Origin: Thermotalea metallivorans
Lineage (GTDB): Bacteria; Bacillota; Clostridia; Peptostreptococcales; Thermotaleaceae
NCBI RefSeq assembly: GCF_001562415.1
Contig: NZ_LOEE01000028.1
Span: forward strand, 124,001-188,000
Length of the DNA: 64,000 nt
Direction of reading: 5' to 3'
Positions 9,462 to 18,658 of the stretch are shown piece after piece. Both the position numbers and the translations under genes were made by a program. The notes under the pieces were generated by a model. The model was not told where the DNA came from. It worked only from the letters and a program-made list of their open reading frames with translations, and searched no databases. Within the stretch, counting starts at the first letter, position 1, and each line of letters opens with the position of its first letter.

Positions 9462-10973
9462 TTGAAAAAAATCATTCTTTGCTTCATGATAGGGTTGTTG
9501 TCTGTGGCACCTATCGTAGGATGGGCTGCTCCCCCTGAATTTTCCGGTGGTGTCAACAATGAGTATGCCTATGAAGAAATTGTGTTTATCACCGGAAAAC
9601 CGGTGAAATTTGTGGGGACCCTTGCCTTGTCGGAACGGGAAAAGGAAAATACCAAAACCATTACGTACAGATTTAACAAGCTGACGCCGGAAGATAAAAC
9701 CATAGAGGCCGAACTGACAAAATCCGTTACCTTTGTAACGGAATACACCAACCGGAATGAGAAGGGACAAACCATTGCCCAGACCAGGGTAGAAAAATAC
9801 AGTGAGTCTTTAAAGATCGGACAAGACAAATACGAATTGAAGGATTTTCAATTTTCCAAATCCGACGTGATAGACAACCGTCCCGCTGCCGCTTTTTATT
9901 CCGGCAACCTGAAGGGGAGAAAATACTATGTCATTAACAAAGACCAGGGAGAAGTGGTTGTAGATATTTCCGGGGGCAGCGTGGGTTATGAAAATTTTTG
10001 GGGCAATACGGAGACCCAGATCATCGATTATGTAATCCAGACTACCAGACTCCTTCCATCCGATGGGAACAATGGCCAGCAGGCCAATGAAAAAACCTCG
10101 TGGCAGGGGACAGTGAGGGTGCAAACCTCCGACAGCCAGACCAAGACTTTGAAATATGCCGAAAACGAAGCGAACTTTTCCAGTTTTTATGGGGGACATA
10201 TCCGCATTACGAACCGGGAGATGGTATCCCGATATGATTACAACCTGCCCCAAATTGCGGAAAATAAGGCGGATGGCAGCAAGAGAAACAAAGGGAGCAT
10301 GGCCCTGTCGAAACAGATGGTGCCAAAGCTGGAACGGCTGATTGTGCCAAAGTTCCGGGATATCGGGGGGCACTGGGCCCAAGAAAGCATTGAAAAACTT
10401 TATTCCCTGGATGTATTCGATGAACAGTCTTCTTTCTTTGCACCCAATATTCCCTTTACAAGGGGAGAGTTTATCAAGGGCGTCATCCGGGCCTGTGATA
10501 TCCGTCCAAACCTGGATGCATCTCTGAAGCCCAGCCGCAGCAGGAAACAACCTCCTGAGGAATCTCCTTTCCAGGATGTAAAGGTGGAAGACAAGCATTA
10601 TCAATATATCAAAAGCGGACTGGAAAAACAGATCATATCCGGAGTTTCGCCGGATCGCTTTGACCCGGAGGGTCCTTTGACCAGGGCCCAGGCCATTACC
10701 ATCCTGATCCGGGCTTTGGGCTTTGAAAACAAAGGGCCCAGTCCGGGATACTATACCTCCTTTGCCGATGACCGGGATATACCCAACTGGGCAAGGGACA
10801 GCATCTATGTGGCCAAGGAAATCCATTTGATTCAAGGGGACGATTTCAATCGGGTAAATCCCAACAAAGTGGTATCCAGGGCGGAAGCCTCCGCAATGCT
10901 GGTGAGATTCCTGGAATTTTTGGAAAAAGATTTGCAACGGGATTATCGGGAGAATATTATTCAGTTTCAGTAA
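9462..10973 (+). CDS. SLH-domain cell-wall-anchored protein (503 aa)
   Basis: A signal peptide (KKIILCFMIGLLSVAPIVG) precedes an uncharacterised beta-rich region (about 25-285). Three C-terminal S-layer homology repeats follow, with cores 'FRDIGGHWAQESIEKL', 'FQDVKVEDKHYQYIKSGL' and 'FADDRDIPNWARDSIYVA', each followed by the F-x-P...(T/S)-R-(G/A)-E/Q half of the motif. SLH domains usually bind pyruvylated secondary cell-wall polymers, so this protein probably anchors the preceding surface operon. The TTG at 9462 is chosen because AGGAGGGGG lies 5-6 bases upstream; an earlier TTG at 9444 has no such site. It is the last gene of the surface cluster before a long intergenic region. Confidence 0.85.
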   Translation: MKKIILCFMIGLLSVAPIVGWAAPPEFSGGVNNEYAYEEIVFITGKPVKFVGTLALSEREKENTKTITYRFNKLTPEDKTIEAELTKSVTFVTEYTNRNEKGQTIAQTRVEKYSESLKIGQDKYELKDFQFSKSDVIDNRPAAAFYSGNLKGRKYYVINKDQGEVVVDISGGSVGYENFWGNTETQIIDYVIQTTRLLPSDGNNGQQANEKTSWQGTVRVQTSDSQTKTLKYAENEANFSSFYGGHIRITNREMVSRYDYNLPQIAENKADGSKRNKGSMALSKQMVPKLERLIVPKFRDIGGHWAQESIEKLYSLDVFDEQSSFFAPNIPFTRGEFIKGVIRACDIRPNLDASLKPSRSRKQPPEESPFQDVKVEDKHYQYIKSGLEKQIISGVSPDRFDPEGPLTRAQAITILIRALGFENKGPSPGYYTSFADDRDIPNWARDSIYVAKEIHLIQGDDFNRVNPNKVVSRAEASAMLVRFLEFLEKDLQRDYRENIIQFQ

Positions 10974-11102
10974 TCAAGATCCCGTGGCCATCCCCTTGGA
11001 CCCTCTTGTCAACGGCGGCAGTGCCAGTGTTTCGGAAATACTGGCTGGTCCAAAGAAGTGACGGAAGGGATAGAAAACTTCCAGAGGATTTATCATTTCC
11101 TA

Positions 11103-11131
11103 TTGACTATGGAAGAGGGATAAGATATACT
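11103..11131 (+). promoter_or_regulatory. Sigma-A-type promoter for pyrG
   Basis: The -35 box TTGACT (11103-11108) and -10 box TATACT (11126-11131) are separated by 17 bp. The predicted start near 11138 gives a leader of about 230 nt before pyrG, which contains two hairpins. Confidence 0.7.
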
Positions 11132-11160
11132 ATTTAAGTTATGAATAGGGAAAAAGACGA

Positions 11161-11240
11161 GCACCCTATCAGGGTGCCCTGCCATATATATGGACGCGGA
11201 CATCGGTAGGTCACCCGTAGGGGGTGGCCTCACTTTTTTT
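11161..11240 (+). promoter_or_regulatory. pyrG leader hairpins, possible attenuator
   Basis: A 7-bp hairpin, GCACCCT/AGGGTGC (11161-11177), is followed by CCTGCC, which can pair with GGTAGG at 11205-11210. A terminator-like stem GGTCACCC/GGGTGGCC (11209-11229) comes next, then a run of seven T (11234-11240). The GGGTG of the first hairpin can also pair with the CACCC of the terminator, so two exclusive folds are possible. B. subtilis pyrG is controlled by CTP-sensitive attenuation, but its hallmark GGGC start is not visible here. Regulation is therefore inference. Confidence 0.5.
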
Positions 11241-11245
11241 GGAAA

Positions 11246-12988
<1,743 letters not shown>

Positions 12989-12993
12989 TCGCC

Positions 12994-14334
12994 ATGAAAA
13001 CAAACCTATATAAGGATAGGGGACATATCCTTTATACGGGGGGAATCACTATACTGGGAATGTATCTGAGGCTTTGGTGGATTCACCATATCCCAGCGAA
13101 ACCCATTTACGATTTTGAGACCTACCAGGAGATAGCTGCAAATATTTTCATGCACTTGGGCCATAGCCTTCGGGGAGAACCCGTTGCCTTTCAGGGTATG
13201 GGTTATCCCACGATTTTAGGTTTTGTATATAGACTTATGGGAAATCATGACCTGTATACGGCCAAGATGTTCAATGTCATCTTGTCCGGCTTTACTTTAA
13301 TTTTGATGTACCTGATTCTGATCAAAATTACCGACAAAAAATTTATCATCCATACAGTATATACTACGGTGGCCCTTTTGCCCAATTTTATTGCCTATAA
13401 CAATGTCATCAGCACAGAGGTGCTGATTGCCTTTCTCCTTTCGGTCATTGTGTGCCTGCAGCTTTATACCTTTGACAACCGGCTGCGCTACCCTCTCCTG
13501 GGATTTTTTATTGGGATTGCCGCACTGACCAAGCCTTTTTTGATGGCATATCCCGTGGTGGCAGCGGCAAGCCATTGGCTGAAAGAGAAGGATGTAAAAA
13601 AAACGGCGGTCCTTTTCCTTACGGTTTTCCTCAGCATGGCATTGACCATTGCACCATGGACCCTAAGGAACTATCAAAAATTCGGCCGATGGATTCCCGT
13701 ATCCTACAATTCGGGCTATGTATTCTATATCAACAACAATGCCCACAATACCACAGGGGCCTGGATGCCCATCAAAGACATCTATGCCTCAAAGGAGCTG
13801 CGGGAGCAGATTGACGCAATATTGGACCATGGGAACAGAAGCGAAAAGTTGGCCCATGAGCTGGAAGTCGTTTTGAAGCCGGCAGCCAAGGCATGGATTC
13901 GTGAGCATCCCTGGGAGTTTGTCAAGCTGGGAATTCTGCGCCTAAAGGCTACTTTCTTCAGCGGGGCTTGGGACATTGAGGCATGGGCCATGAATGAATT
14001 CAAGGAAAAGCAGCGTTGGTGGACGGAAATTGAGTATTTGCGCAACATGAATGCCTTCCGGGCCGTCAGCGATGGCATCATCTATCTTTTAAGCTCCTTT
14101 GGACTTATGTATACACTCCTCAACATCAAAAACATCCTCTGGGGCCTATGGAAAAAAGACAGCAGGCTGAGCGACTTGGTGGGTATTCCCACCCTCCATA
14201 TTGCCTTCTTTGCTGCTGTGTATTTTGTTTTCGAGGGCCAAGCCAGGTATAACTTTCCTGTATTGTTTTTCTTGGCACTGGCTGCAGGGGCTTCTTTGGA
14301 TATGATTCGAACGGGTCTGTATGGAGAAAAGTAG
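12994..14334 (+). CDS. Multi-pass membrane glycosyltransferase, GT39/ArnT-like (446 aa)
   Basis: About ten hydrophobic segments are seen, with an early acidic loop motif (D-F-E-T-Y after the first helix), typical of GT-C glycosyltransferases that use polyprenyl-phosphate sugars outside the membrane. An 'ALTKPFLMAYPVV' segment and 'APWTLRNYQKFGRWIPVS' match the general look of the ArnT/PMT_2 family. Donor and acceptor are unknown. The ATG at 12994 is preferred to the upstream GTG at 12985 because AGGTGA lies 5 bases ahead of it. It follows pyrG by 5 bp. The UbiA-like prenyltransferase at 18659-19561 could supply a polyprenyl-linked sugar precursor, but that link is inference. Confidence 0.75.
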   Translation: MKTNLYKDRGHILYTGGITILGMYLRLWWIHHIPAKPIYDFETYQEIAANIFMHLGHSLRGEPVAFQGMGYPTILGFVYRLMGNHDLYTAKMFNVILSGFTLILMYLILIKITDKKFIIHTVYTTVALLPNFIAYNNVISTEVLIAFLLSVIVCLQLYTFDNRLRYPLLGFFIGIAALTKPFLMAYPVVAAASHWLKEKDVKKTAVLFLTVFLSMALTIAPWTLRNYQKFGRWIPVSYNSGYVFYINNNAHNTTGAWMPIKDIYASKELREQIDAILDHGNRSEKLAHELEVVLKPAAKAWIREHPWEFVKLGILRLKATFFSGAWDIEAWAMNEFKEKQRWWTEIEYLRNMNAFRAVSDGIIYLLSSFGLMYTLLNIKNILWGLWKKDSRLSDLVGIPTLHIAFFAAVYFVFEGQARYNFPVLFFLALAAGASLDMIRTGLYGEK

Positions 14335-14369
14335 CAGTCTATGGGAGGACTACTGTTTTTTCCCGTTTT

Positions 14370-14473
14370 TATAACACATAGGAAATGATGTACTTTCATA
14401 AATTGTGGATGAGTCATAATTTCCGTCATGTGTTTCAACAAAGTCTTCCTTTACATCTTCCAACGGAAGACTT
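14370..14473 (+). repeat. Dispersed 104-bp repeat, copy A
   Basis: It matches the reverse complement of 54858-54962 over its whole length with scattered substitutions. Shared blocks include GTCATAATTTCC, GTGTTTCA and CAAAGTCTTCCTTTA. It is non-coding and lies directly beside the structured element copy 1. Confidence 0.8.
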
Positions 14474-14474
14474 T
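14456..14474 (+). repeat. Direct-repeat hairpin left of element copy 1
   Basis: TCTTCCAACGGAAGACTTT occurs here and again, identical over 19 bases, at 14632-14650. Each copy can form an AGTCTTCC/GGAAGACT-type stem with its flanks. The pair brackets the structured element. Confidence 0.75.
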
Positions 14475-14480
14475 CAGTCT

Positions 14481-14625
14481 GTAGAAAAAGTAATGGGATA
14501 AGTAAGAATCCTTGAGATTTAGGCTTCGTCGCGAATCAGCAAGCCACTTTTTTCCTTATTTTTTTATTTAGAAAAGCGGCGCAGGTCTGAGCAGGAAGCC
14601 AAATCTCAAGGGTTTGTCTACAAGC
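14481..14625 (+). repeat. Structured dispersed element, copy 1 (~145 bp)
   Basis: It begins GTAGAAAAAG and ends GTCTACAAGC. Long complementary arms (CCTTGAGATTTAGGCTTC against GAAGCCAAATCTCAAGG) enclose an inner GCCACTTTT/AAAAGCGGC pairing. It is nearly identical to copy 3 (62124-62268) and clearly related to copy 2 (48656-48800). There is no open reading frame. It could be a MITE-like element or a structured RNA. Confidence 0.8.
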
Positions 14626-14631
14626 TAGAAG

Positions 14632-14650
14632 TCTTCCAACGGAAGACTTT
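14632..14650 (+). repeat. Direct-repeat hairpin right of element copy 1
   Basis: Identical over 19 bases to 14456-14474. With the preceding AG it forms the perfect hairpin AGTCTTCC-AAC-GGAAGACT. Confidence 0.75.
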
Positions 14651-14692
14651 GTTATTTGGGAAAATCAAATCCCGAGGATTTTCCCACAAAAA

Positions 14693-14731
14693 AAGTGGTA
14701 GTCATCATCATACACGGACTATCACTTCTAT
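14693..14731. terminator. Bidirectional terminator between convergent genes
   Basis: The stem AGTGGTAGTC/GACTATCACT follows a run of seven A, which becomes the T run when read on the minus strand. It best serves the minus-strand heptad-repeat gene. Confidence 0.6.
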
Positions 14732-14774
14732 GAATTCAGTGATATATAATTTTTTCTATTATGGCAAAAAAATC

Positions 14775-15128
14775 TTAGCGAATGGCCTTTAAGTGGAGAA
14801 GGTCTTTCCAGTTGCTGGCTGTAACGATTTCAACGGTCTGGAGTCTTTCTTTGACAGCCTTGACTTCCTCGAATACATTCTGTATTTCTTGTTTCAGCTC
14901 AAGGCGGGTCTGCTCAAGATTCTGCTCCAATCTTGCCATATTTTGCTTTACGGAGATCATATCCTCTTTCAGATAGGCCATATCCTGCTTCAAATAGGCT
15001 ATATCCTGCTTCATATTGGCCATATCCTGCTTCATATTGGCCATATCTTGCTTCATATTGACTATATCCTGCTTCATTTCCAGCTGGTTTTTTAATATTT
15101 CCTGCAGAAGGGATTCCATCCTTTCCAT
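14775..15128 (-). CDS. Heptad-repeat coiled-coil protein (117 aa)
   Basis: Almost the whole protein is a coiled coil. Residues about 20-75 are tandem heptads of the type M-K-Q-D-M-A-N and L-K-Q-D-M-A-Y, mirrored at DNA level by 21-bp tandem repeats (14955-15080). The family resembles small 'MKQDM' repeat proteins of Firmicutes, whose function is unknown. No signal peptide or membrane helix is seen. The ATG at 15128 follows a strong GGAGGTG. It is downstream of, and close to, the AarF-like kinase gene (51 bp) and may be its last operon partner. The repeats make copy-number variation between strains likely. Confidence 0.75.
   Translation of the reverse strand: MERMESLLQEILKNQLEMKQDIVNMKQDMANMKQDMANMKQDIAYLKQDMAYLKEDMISVKQNMARLEQNLEQTRLELKQEIQNVFEEVKAVKERLQTVEIVTASNWKDLLHLKAIR
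14955..15080. repeat. 21-bp tandem repeats inside the coiled-coil gene
   Basis: Units start at about 14955, 14976, 14997, 15018, 15039 and 15060. The units at 15018 and 15039 differ by one base. Each unit encodes one heptad on the minus strand. Confidence 0.85.
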
Positions 15129-15178
15129 TTTTTCACCTCCTCTTTTCCATATCATTCTATATCATTTTCTGAAAACTT

Positions 15179-16381
15179 TCAAGAATGTTTGCTTCTTAAA
15201 AGATACGGATACAGGGCAAAGGATGGATTCGCCAGATAACCCATATGGGAGACAAAGCCGTGAAACACCCGAAAGAGGATCAGCAGATCCTCCGGCAGGG
15301 ACAGGGTCTTGTGGAATACCTTGGAGCCCATGATGGTATTGAGCTTATAGGCCAGCCGCCAGTAACGGAAATCAAAATCTCCTTCTCCCAGGAAGGGCTC
15401 AAAGATGACCTTCAGTATGGGAACCAGGGCCTTTCCGTAGCTTAAGATTTCTTCTTCTCGAAAACCTAAACCTGTCAACAGGCGGGGAACATTTTCATGA
15501 TCCCCCTTTTGGAGACTGAGAATTACCTCCCGCAGATTTTCCACAAAAGAAGCCGGGTATTCCTTTACACATCCGTAATCAATTACTTGGAGCACAAGGC
15601 GGCCTTCTTTTTTTTCCACGAAAAAATTGGCGCTGTGAGGGTCCCCATGGAGTATTTGGTGTTGGAACAAAGATTCAAAATAAAAGGAGGCCAAGATATG
15701 GAGAATCTCCCGTTTTTCTTCCTCACCAGCCGTCCGAAGGAACGCCTTTAGGGGCAAACCTTTGCATCTTTCTTCTACGATAAGCTCTTTTCGGGTAAAT
15801 TGGGGGTAGACCTTGGGAATATAGATTTGTTCATGGTTTTGAAAAATCTTTTGAAACTTTTCCAGGAAATCTGCCTCCAATGTATAATCGGTTTCCTTTT
15901 CGATGGTTTCTTCAAAGGCCTCCAGGTAGCGAAGCAGCAGGTCCTTGCTCTCCGGTGGAAAACGAAACAGCCGGAAGGCAAAGGATACCACCCCTTTGAC
16001 AAATTTCCAGTCATGCCAGAGAGCCTTCTTAATGTGGGGATACTGTATCTTTACGATGACATCGTCATCCCCCAGTTTTCCCCCATAAATTTGACCGATG
16101 GAAGCCGAGGCCATAGGCTGCTCCATGAGGTCGATTTTGCCGCCGGTCAGCTTCAAGGCCCGCTGTAAAAGGCGCTTTTCCTGATGGGCAACCCCCTCGT
16201 CCAGCAGGTTTTCAAAGGAGGAAAACTTCCTTCGATCGTTCAAGTACAAAAACTGCCCGTATTTCTGGGGGATGCCCTTCATGTCCCCAAGGATTTGAAA
16301 GAGCTTTTCCTGATCCGTGATATGCTCTTTCATCATATGAAACAAAAATTTCGACAATAAATATTTTCTCTTTAGACTCAT
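15179..16381 (-). CDS. AarF/ABC1/UbiB-family atypical kinase (400 aa)
   Basis: The UbiB/ABC1 family signatures are present in order: K-x-G-Q ('PQKYGQFLYL'), the alanine-rich loop 'ASASIGQIYGGKL', the ATP-binding lysine in 'VIVKIQYPHIKKAL', the acidic 'EKETDYTLEADFL', the catalytic loop 'LHGDPHSANFFV' and the metal-binding 'VIDYGCV'. Members act in isoprenoid-lipid (often quinone) metabolism. The true substrate here is unknown, and no quinone genes lie nearby, although a UbiA-type prenyltransferase does (18659-19561). The ATG at 16381 is chosen because AAAGGTG lies 6 bases upstream. It starts 18 bp after the DUF362 gene, so they form one transcription unit. Confidence 0.88.
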   Translation of the reverse strand: MSLKRKYLLSKFLFHMMKEHITDQEKLFQILGDMKGIPQKYGQFLYLNDRRKFSSFENLLDEGVAHQEKRLLQRALKLTGGKIDLMEQPMASASIGQIYGGKLGDDDVIVKIQYPHIKKALWHDWKFVKGVVSFAFRLFRFPPESKDLLLRYLEAFEETIEKETDYTLEADFLEKFQKIFQNHEQIYIPKVYPQFTRKELIVEERCKGLPLKAFLRTAGEEEKREILHILASFYFESLFQHQILHGDPHSANFFVEKKEGRLVLQVIDYGCVKEYPASFVENLREVILSLQKGDHENVPRLLTGLGFREEEILSYGKALVPILKVIFEPFLGEGDFDFRYWRLAYKLNTIMGSKVFHKTLSLPEDLLILFRVFHGFVSHMGYLANPSFALYPYLLRSKHS

Positions 16382-16399
16382 CTGGAACACCTTTCCCCA

Positions 16400-17494
16400 T
16401 CACCCTTCATACTGATCGAACAACTGGGCCCACTTGCTTTCTTTTCTCAGCTTGGCCATGCGTTTTTTCCCTTTGTCGGGCCACCAGATATAGTCATGAT
16501 AGAAGAAAGAACCAAAGATAAAGATATTGACCAGGGGCGTCTTGAAGAAAATATCCTGGATCCGCTTCAAAGGCCCAAACCATAGGAAATCTCCAACCTT
16601 CGAGGCAAGATTGTCCCCCACGGTAAAGCCCCAGCTTTCCTTCTCAATATCTTCTCCCAGAATTTCGATATCCTCTATCTTCCCTACACCCAATCCCCGG
16701 TCATGGGCCAGTTGAATATATTTTAATTCCCTATAGGGGTCAAAACCCATCATTTTTGCTGCCACTGCATCAATGGCCACCTGATCGTTGCTGGCCAGAA
16801 TAAAATCCTTTTCGATGGGCAGCATGGTCCTGGGTCCCGGTCCGTTTCCGGCTACGGTGCCGTCCATAACGGCGAAAATGCCCGTATGGATTTCCTGCTG
16901 AATGGCCAAGAGATCCACGAGGGTTTCATGAATGACACTGTGGGTATAATGTCTTTTCGAATTCAACAGGCCTCCAAAGGCATTCTTCATGGCCCCTGTG
17001 GTGGTGGTATAGATATGGCATTTCATGGTAGGAAGATGGAGTATATTTTTTCCTATAAAATAGTCCGGTATGCGGATGCCCTCTTTGAAAATCTGGTCCA
17101 GGGCCAGCATCTCTGCCTTCGGCTGATATTCAATCCACCGCATATCTTCTTCCCGGAAATTAAACAAGGTAGGAATATGATATTTCTGGAATATAGGCAC
17201 ATACTTGTTTAACTTTTCCCCTTTGAAAGGGTCCGTTACCACTGTATTATTTTGTACGCAGGTGATTTTGTCATAACCGTGCCTTTGCAGTCCCAGGATG
17301 ACGCCCTCCAACTGCCAGGGCGTTGTATTGGCGCTCAAGTAAGGAAAATGCCAACTGATATTGTCTTTTAAAATCGTCACTCTCTCTTTAGGAAGATATT
17401 GCTGAAAATCGGCCATCTCCATCAGGCGGACATAATCCTTAAGCACTGTTTCCGGTCTGGTTTTCAGCACCACGACTTTTGCTTTCTTCTTCAT
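16400..17494 (-). CDS. DUF362-family protein (364 aa)
   Basis: Recognised as a DUF362 protein by overall pattern: an N-terminal 'VVVLKTRPETVLKDYVRLM', a middle 'PTMKCHIYTTTTGAMKNAFGGLL' region, and the 'GPGPRTM' and 'ASNDQVAIDAVAAKMMGFDP' segments. No four-cysteine ferredoxin motif is seen at the C-terminus, unlike many longer members. The biochemical role of the family is not established. The ATG follows AGAGGTGAG. It is upstream of, and probably co-transcribed with, the AarF-like kinase. Confidence 0.8.
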   Translation of the reverse strand: MKKKAKVVVLKTRPETVLKDYVRLMEMADFQQYLPKERVTILKDNISWHFPYLSANTTPWQLEGVILGLQRHGYDKITCVQNNTVVTDPFKGEKLNKYVPIFQKYHIPTLFNFREEDMRWIEYQPKAEMLALDQIFKEGIRIPDYFIGKNILHLPTMKCHIYTTTTGAMKNAFGGLLNSKRHYTHSVIHETLVDLLAIQQEIHTGIFAVMDGTVAGNGPGPRTMLPIEKDFILASNDQVAIDAVAAKMMGFDPYRELKYIQLAHDRGLGVGKIEDIEILGEDIEKESWGFTVGDNLASKVGDFLWFGPLKRIQDIFFKTPLVNIFIFGSFFYHDYIWWPDKGKKRMAKLRKESKWAQLFDQYEG

Positions 17495-17524
17495 TCAACT
17501 CACCTCTTTTTATCCTTAGGGGGT

Positions 17525-17571
17525 TATCGCTGTGGGCTGCCCTTTGACGACTGCCCGCCACCAGTTGCCAG
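17525..17571. repeat. Degenerate short-repeat patch
   Basis: Short run of the genome's intergenic word family, including CACCAGTTGCCAGCTAACGG, directly after the stop codon of the minus-strand flippase-like gene's neighbour. Confidence 0.55.
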
Positions 17572-18540
17572 CTAACGGATTTCCTCAGCTTTCCATAGGG
17601 TTCCCTGTACCGCCAATAATCCCAAAATACCGATCAGCACCCCCAACCACAGGGTAGAGAATCGGGTAATCATGGTGGCGGCCACCGCCATTTCCCTGGG
17701 GAGCTTCATCATCATCAAAAGGCCCAGGATGCTGCCCTCGGCGGCAAATAACCCTCCCGGCATCATCGATAGGGCTCCGATGATGGAGGAAAAGGATACG
17801 GTAAAGATAGAGGCCAGCAGAGGGAAATCCATACCCATGGCCTTCACTGTAAAGTAAATGACAAGACCTTCAAAAAACCAGGATACGACGCCAATGACCA
17901 TGGCAAAAAGCAGTGGCCGCCAACGCAAAAGCATATAGATTTTTTCATAAAAATTTTCAATGGCAGCACCGAAAGGGGCTATCCCCTTGATCCTTTTCAA
18001 CAGATTCAAAACAGAATGAACCAGGGGAGGAGATTGTACAAAGACGATAAAGGCCACCATAGCCAAAAGCACAATCCCCAAGACTTTTCTGCCATAATCA
18101 TAGGATAGGGCTCCAATGCCGGCCAGCAGCAGCATGCTGATGCCGTCGGTAAAGCGCTCCCCCATGACCAAAGGAGCAGTACTGCTGATGGGAATGCCGG
18201 CCCTCTCTTTTAGCAGATAAGATTTTAGCAGTTCCCCGATTTTGCCCGGGGTCACCGTCATGCAGAGCCCGCTGATAAAGATCAGAAAGCGATCCTTTGA
18301 GGGTACCCGGGCATCAATCAAATTCAGATAATAGGTCCATTTTATATAGCGCAATACATAATTCATGGGTGCCAAAAGAAGAATGACAGGCAGATAGCGA
18401 TAGTTGAAATGGACAAAAACACCGATCAAATGATTGAAATCCGAATACATCGATAGACCTGCAAAAACCATCATGCCTACGATGAGGGAAAGAAACAGCT
18501 TTTTCTTAAAATGACGAAAATCCAAAGGATCATCTCCCAT
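17572..18540 (-). CDS. LPG-synthase-TM / UPF0104 flippase-like membrane protein (322 aa)
   Basis: About eight hydrophobic segments carry the motif 'GLCMTVTPGKIGELLKSYLL', followed by 'PLVMGERFTDGISMLLLA' and a late 'MMPGGLFAAEGSILGLLMM'. These are typical of the transmembrane domain of MprF-like proteins (UPF0104). The C-terminal aminoacyl-phospholipid synthase domain is absent, so this is the membrane part alone, which is thought to move or bind lipids or lipid-linked sugars. Substrate unknown. The ATG at 18540 is the longest start; a TTG at 18525 with GGGAG ahead of it is also possible. Located between DUF362 and the prenyltransferase on the same strand. Confidence 0.82.
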   Translation of the reverse strand: MGDDPLDFRHFKKKLFLSLIVGMMVFAGLSMYSDFNHLIGVFVHFNYRYLPVILLLAPMNYVLRYIKWTYYLNLIDARVPSKDRFLIFISGLCMTVTPGKIGELLKSYLLKERAGIPISSTAPLVMGERFTDGISMLLLAGIGALSYDYGRKVLGIVLLAMVAFIVFVQSPPLVHSVLNLLKRIKGIAPFGAAIENFYEKIYMLLRWRPLLFAMVIGVVSWFFEGLVIYFTVKAMGMDFPLLASIFTVSFSSIIGALSMMPGGLFAAEGSILGLLMMMKLPREMAVAATMITRFSTLWLGVLIGILGLLAVQGTLWKAEEIR

Positions 18541-18550
18541 TCATGGAAAC

Positions 18551-18657
18551 TTGTTGTCGGCTGGCAGTCGCCAGCAGACCCAATCACCTATTTTCCCATC
18601 CCCTATTTGCCATTAGCTATCCGCCATCCGCTAACCGCTAACCGCTAACGGCTAACT
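18551..18657. repeat. Degenerate short-repeat patch (CTAAC type)
   Basis: It contains CCGCTAACCGCTAACCGCTA and the block TTTTCCCATCCCCTATTTGCC, which recurs in altered form at about 30489-30510. It fills the gap between two minus-strand genes. Confidence 0.75.
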
Positions 18658-18658
18658 T

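Larger units (their letters stand above)
14335..14774. other. Gene-free interval filled with repeats and hairpins
   Basis: The 440 bp between two convergent genes hold one copy of a 104-bp dispersed repeat (14370-14473), one copy of the ~145-bp structured element (14481-14625), a directly repeated hairpin at each side of that element, a GGGAAAATC/GATTTTCCC hairpin (14658-14685), and a terminator near 14693-14731. No gene was recognised. Confidence 0.75.

Noticed and set aside
9810-10937. 375-codon open frame opposite the SLH gene
   Set aside because: Antisense to a gene with a signal peptide and three SLH repeats; no ribosome site or domain was recognised.
14335-14774. A small or broken gene between the glycosyltransferase and the coiled-coil gene
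   Set aside because: All frames are short and the sequence is accounted for by two repeat families and hairpins.
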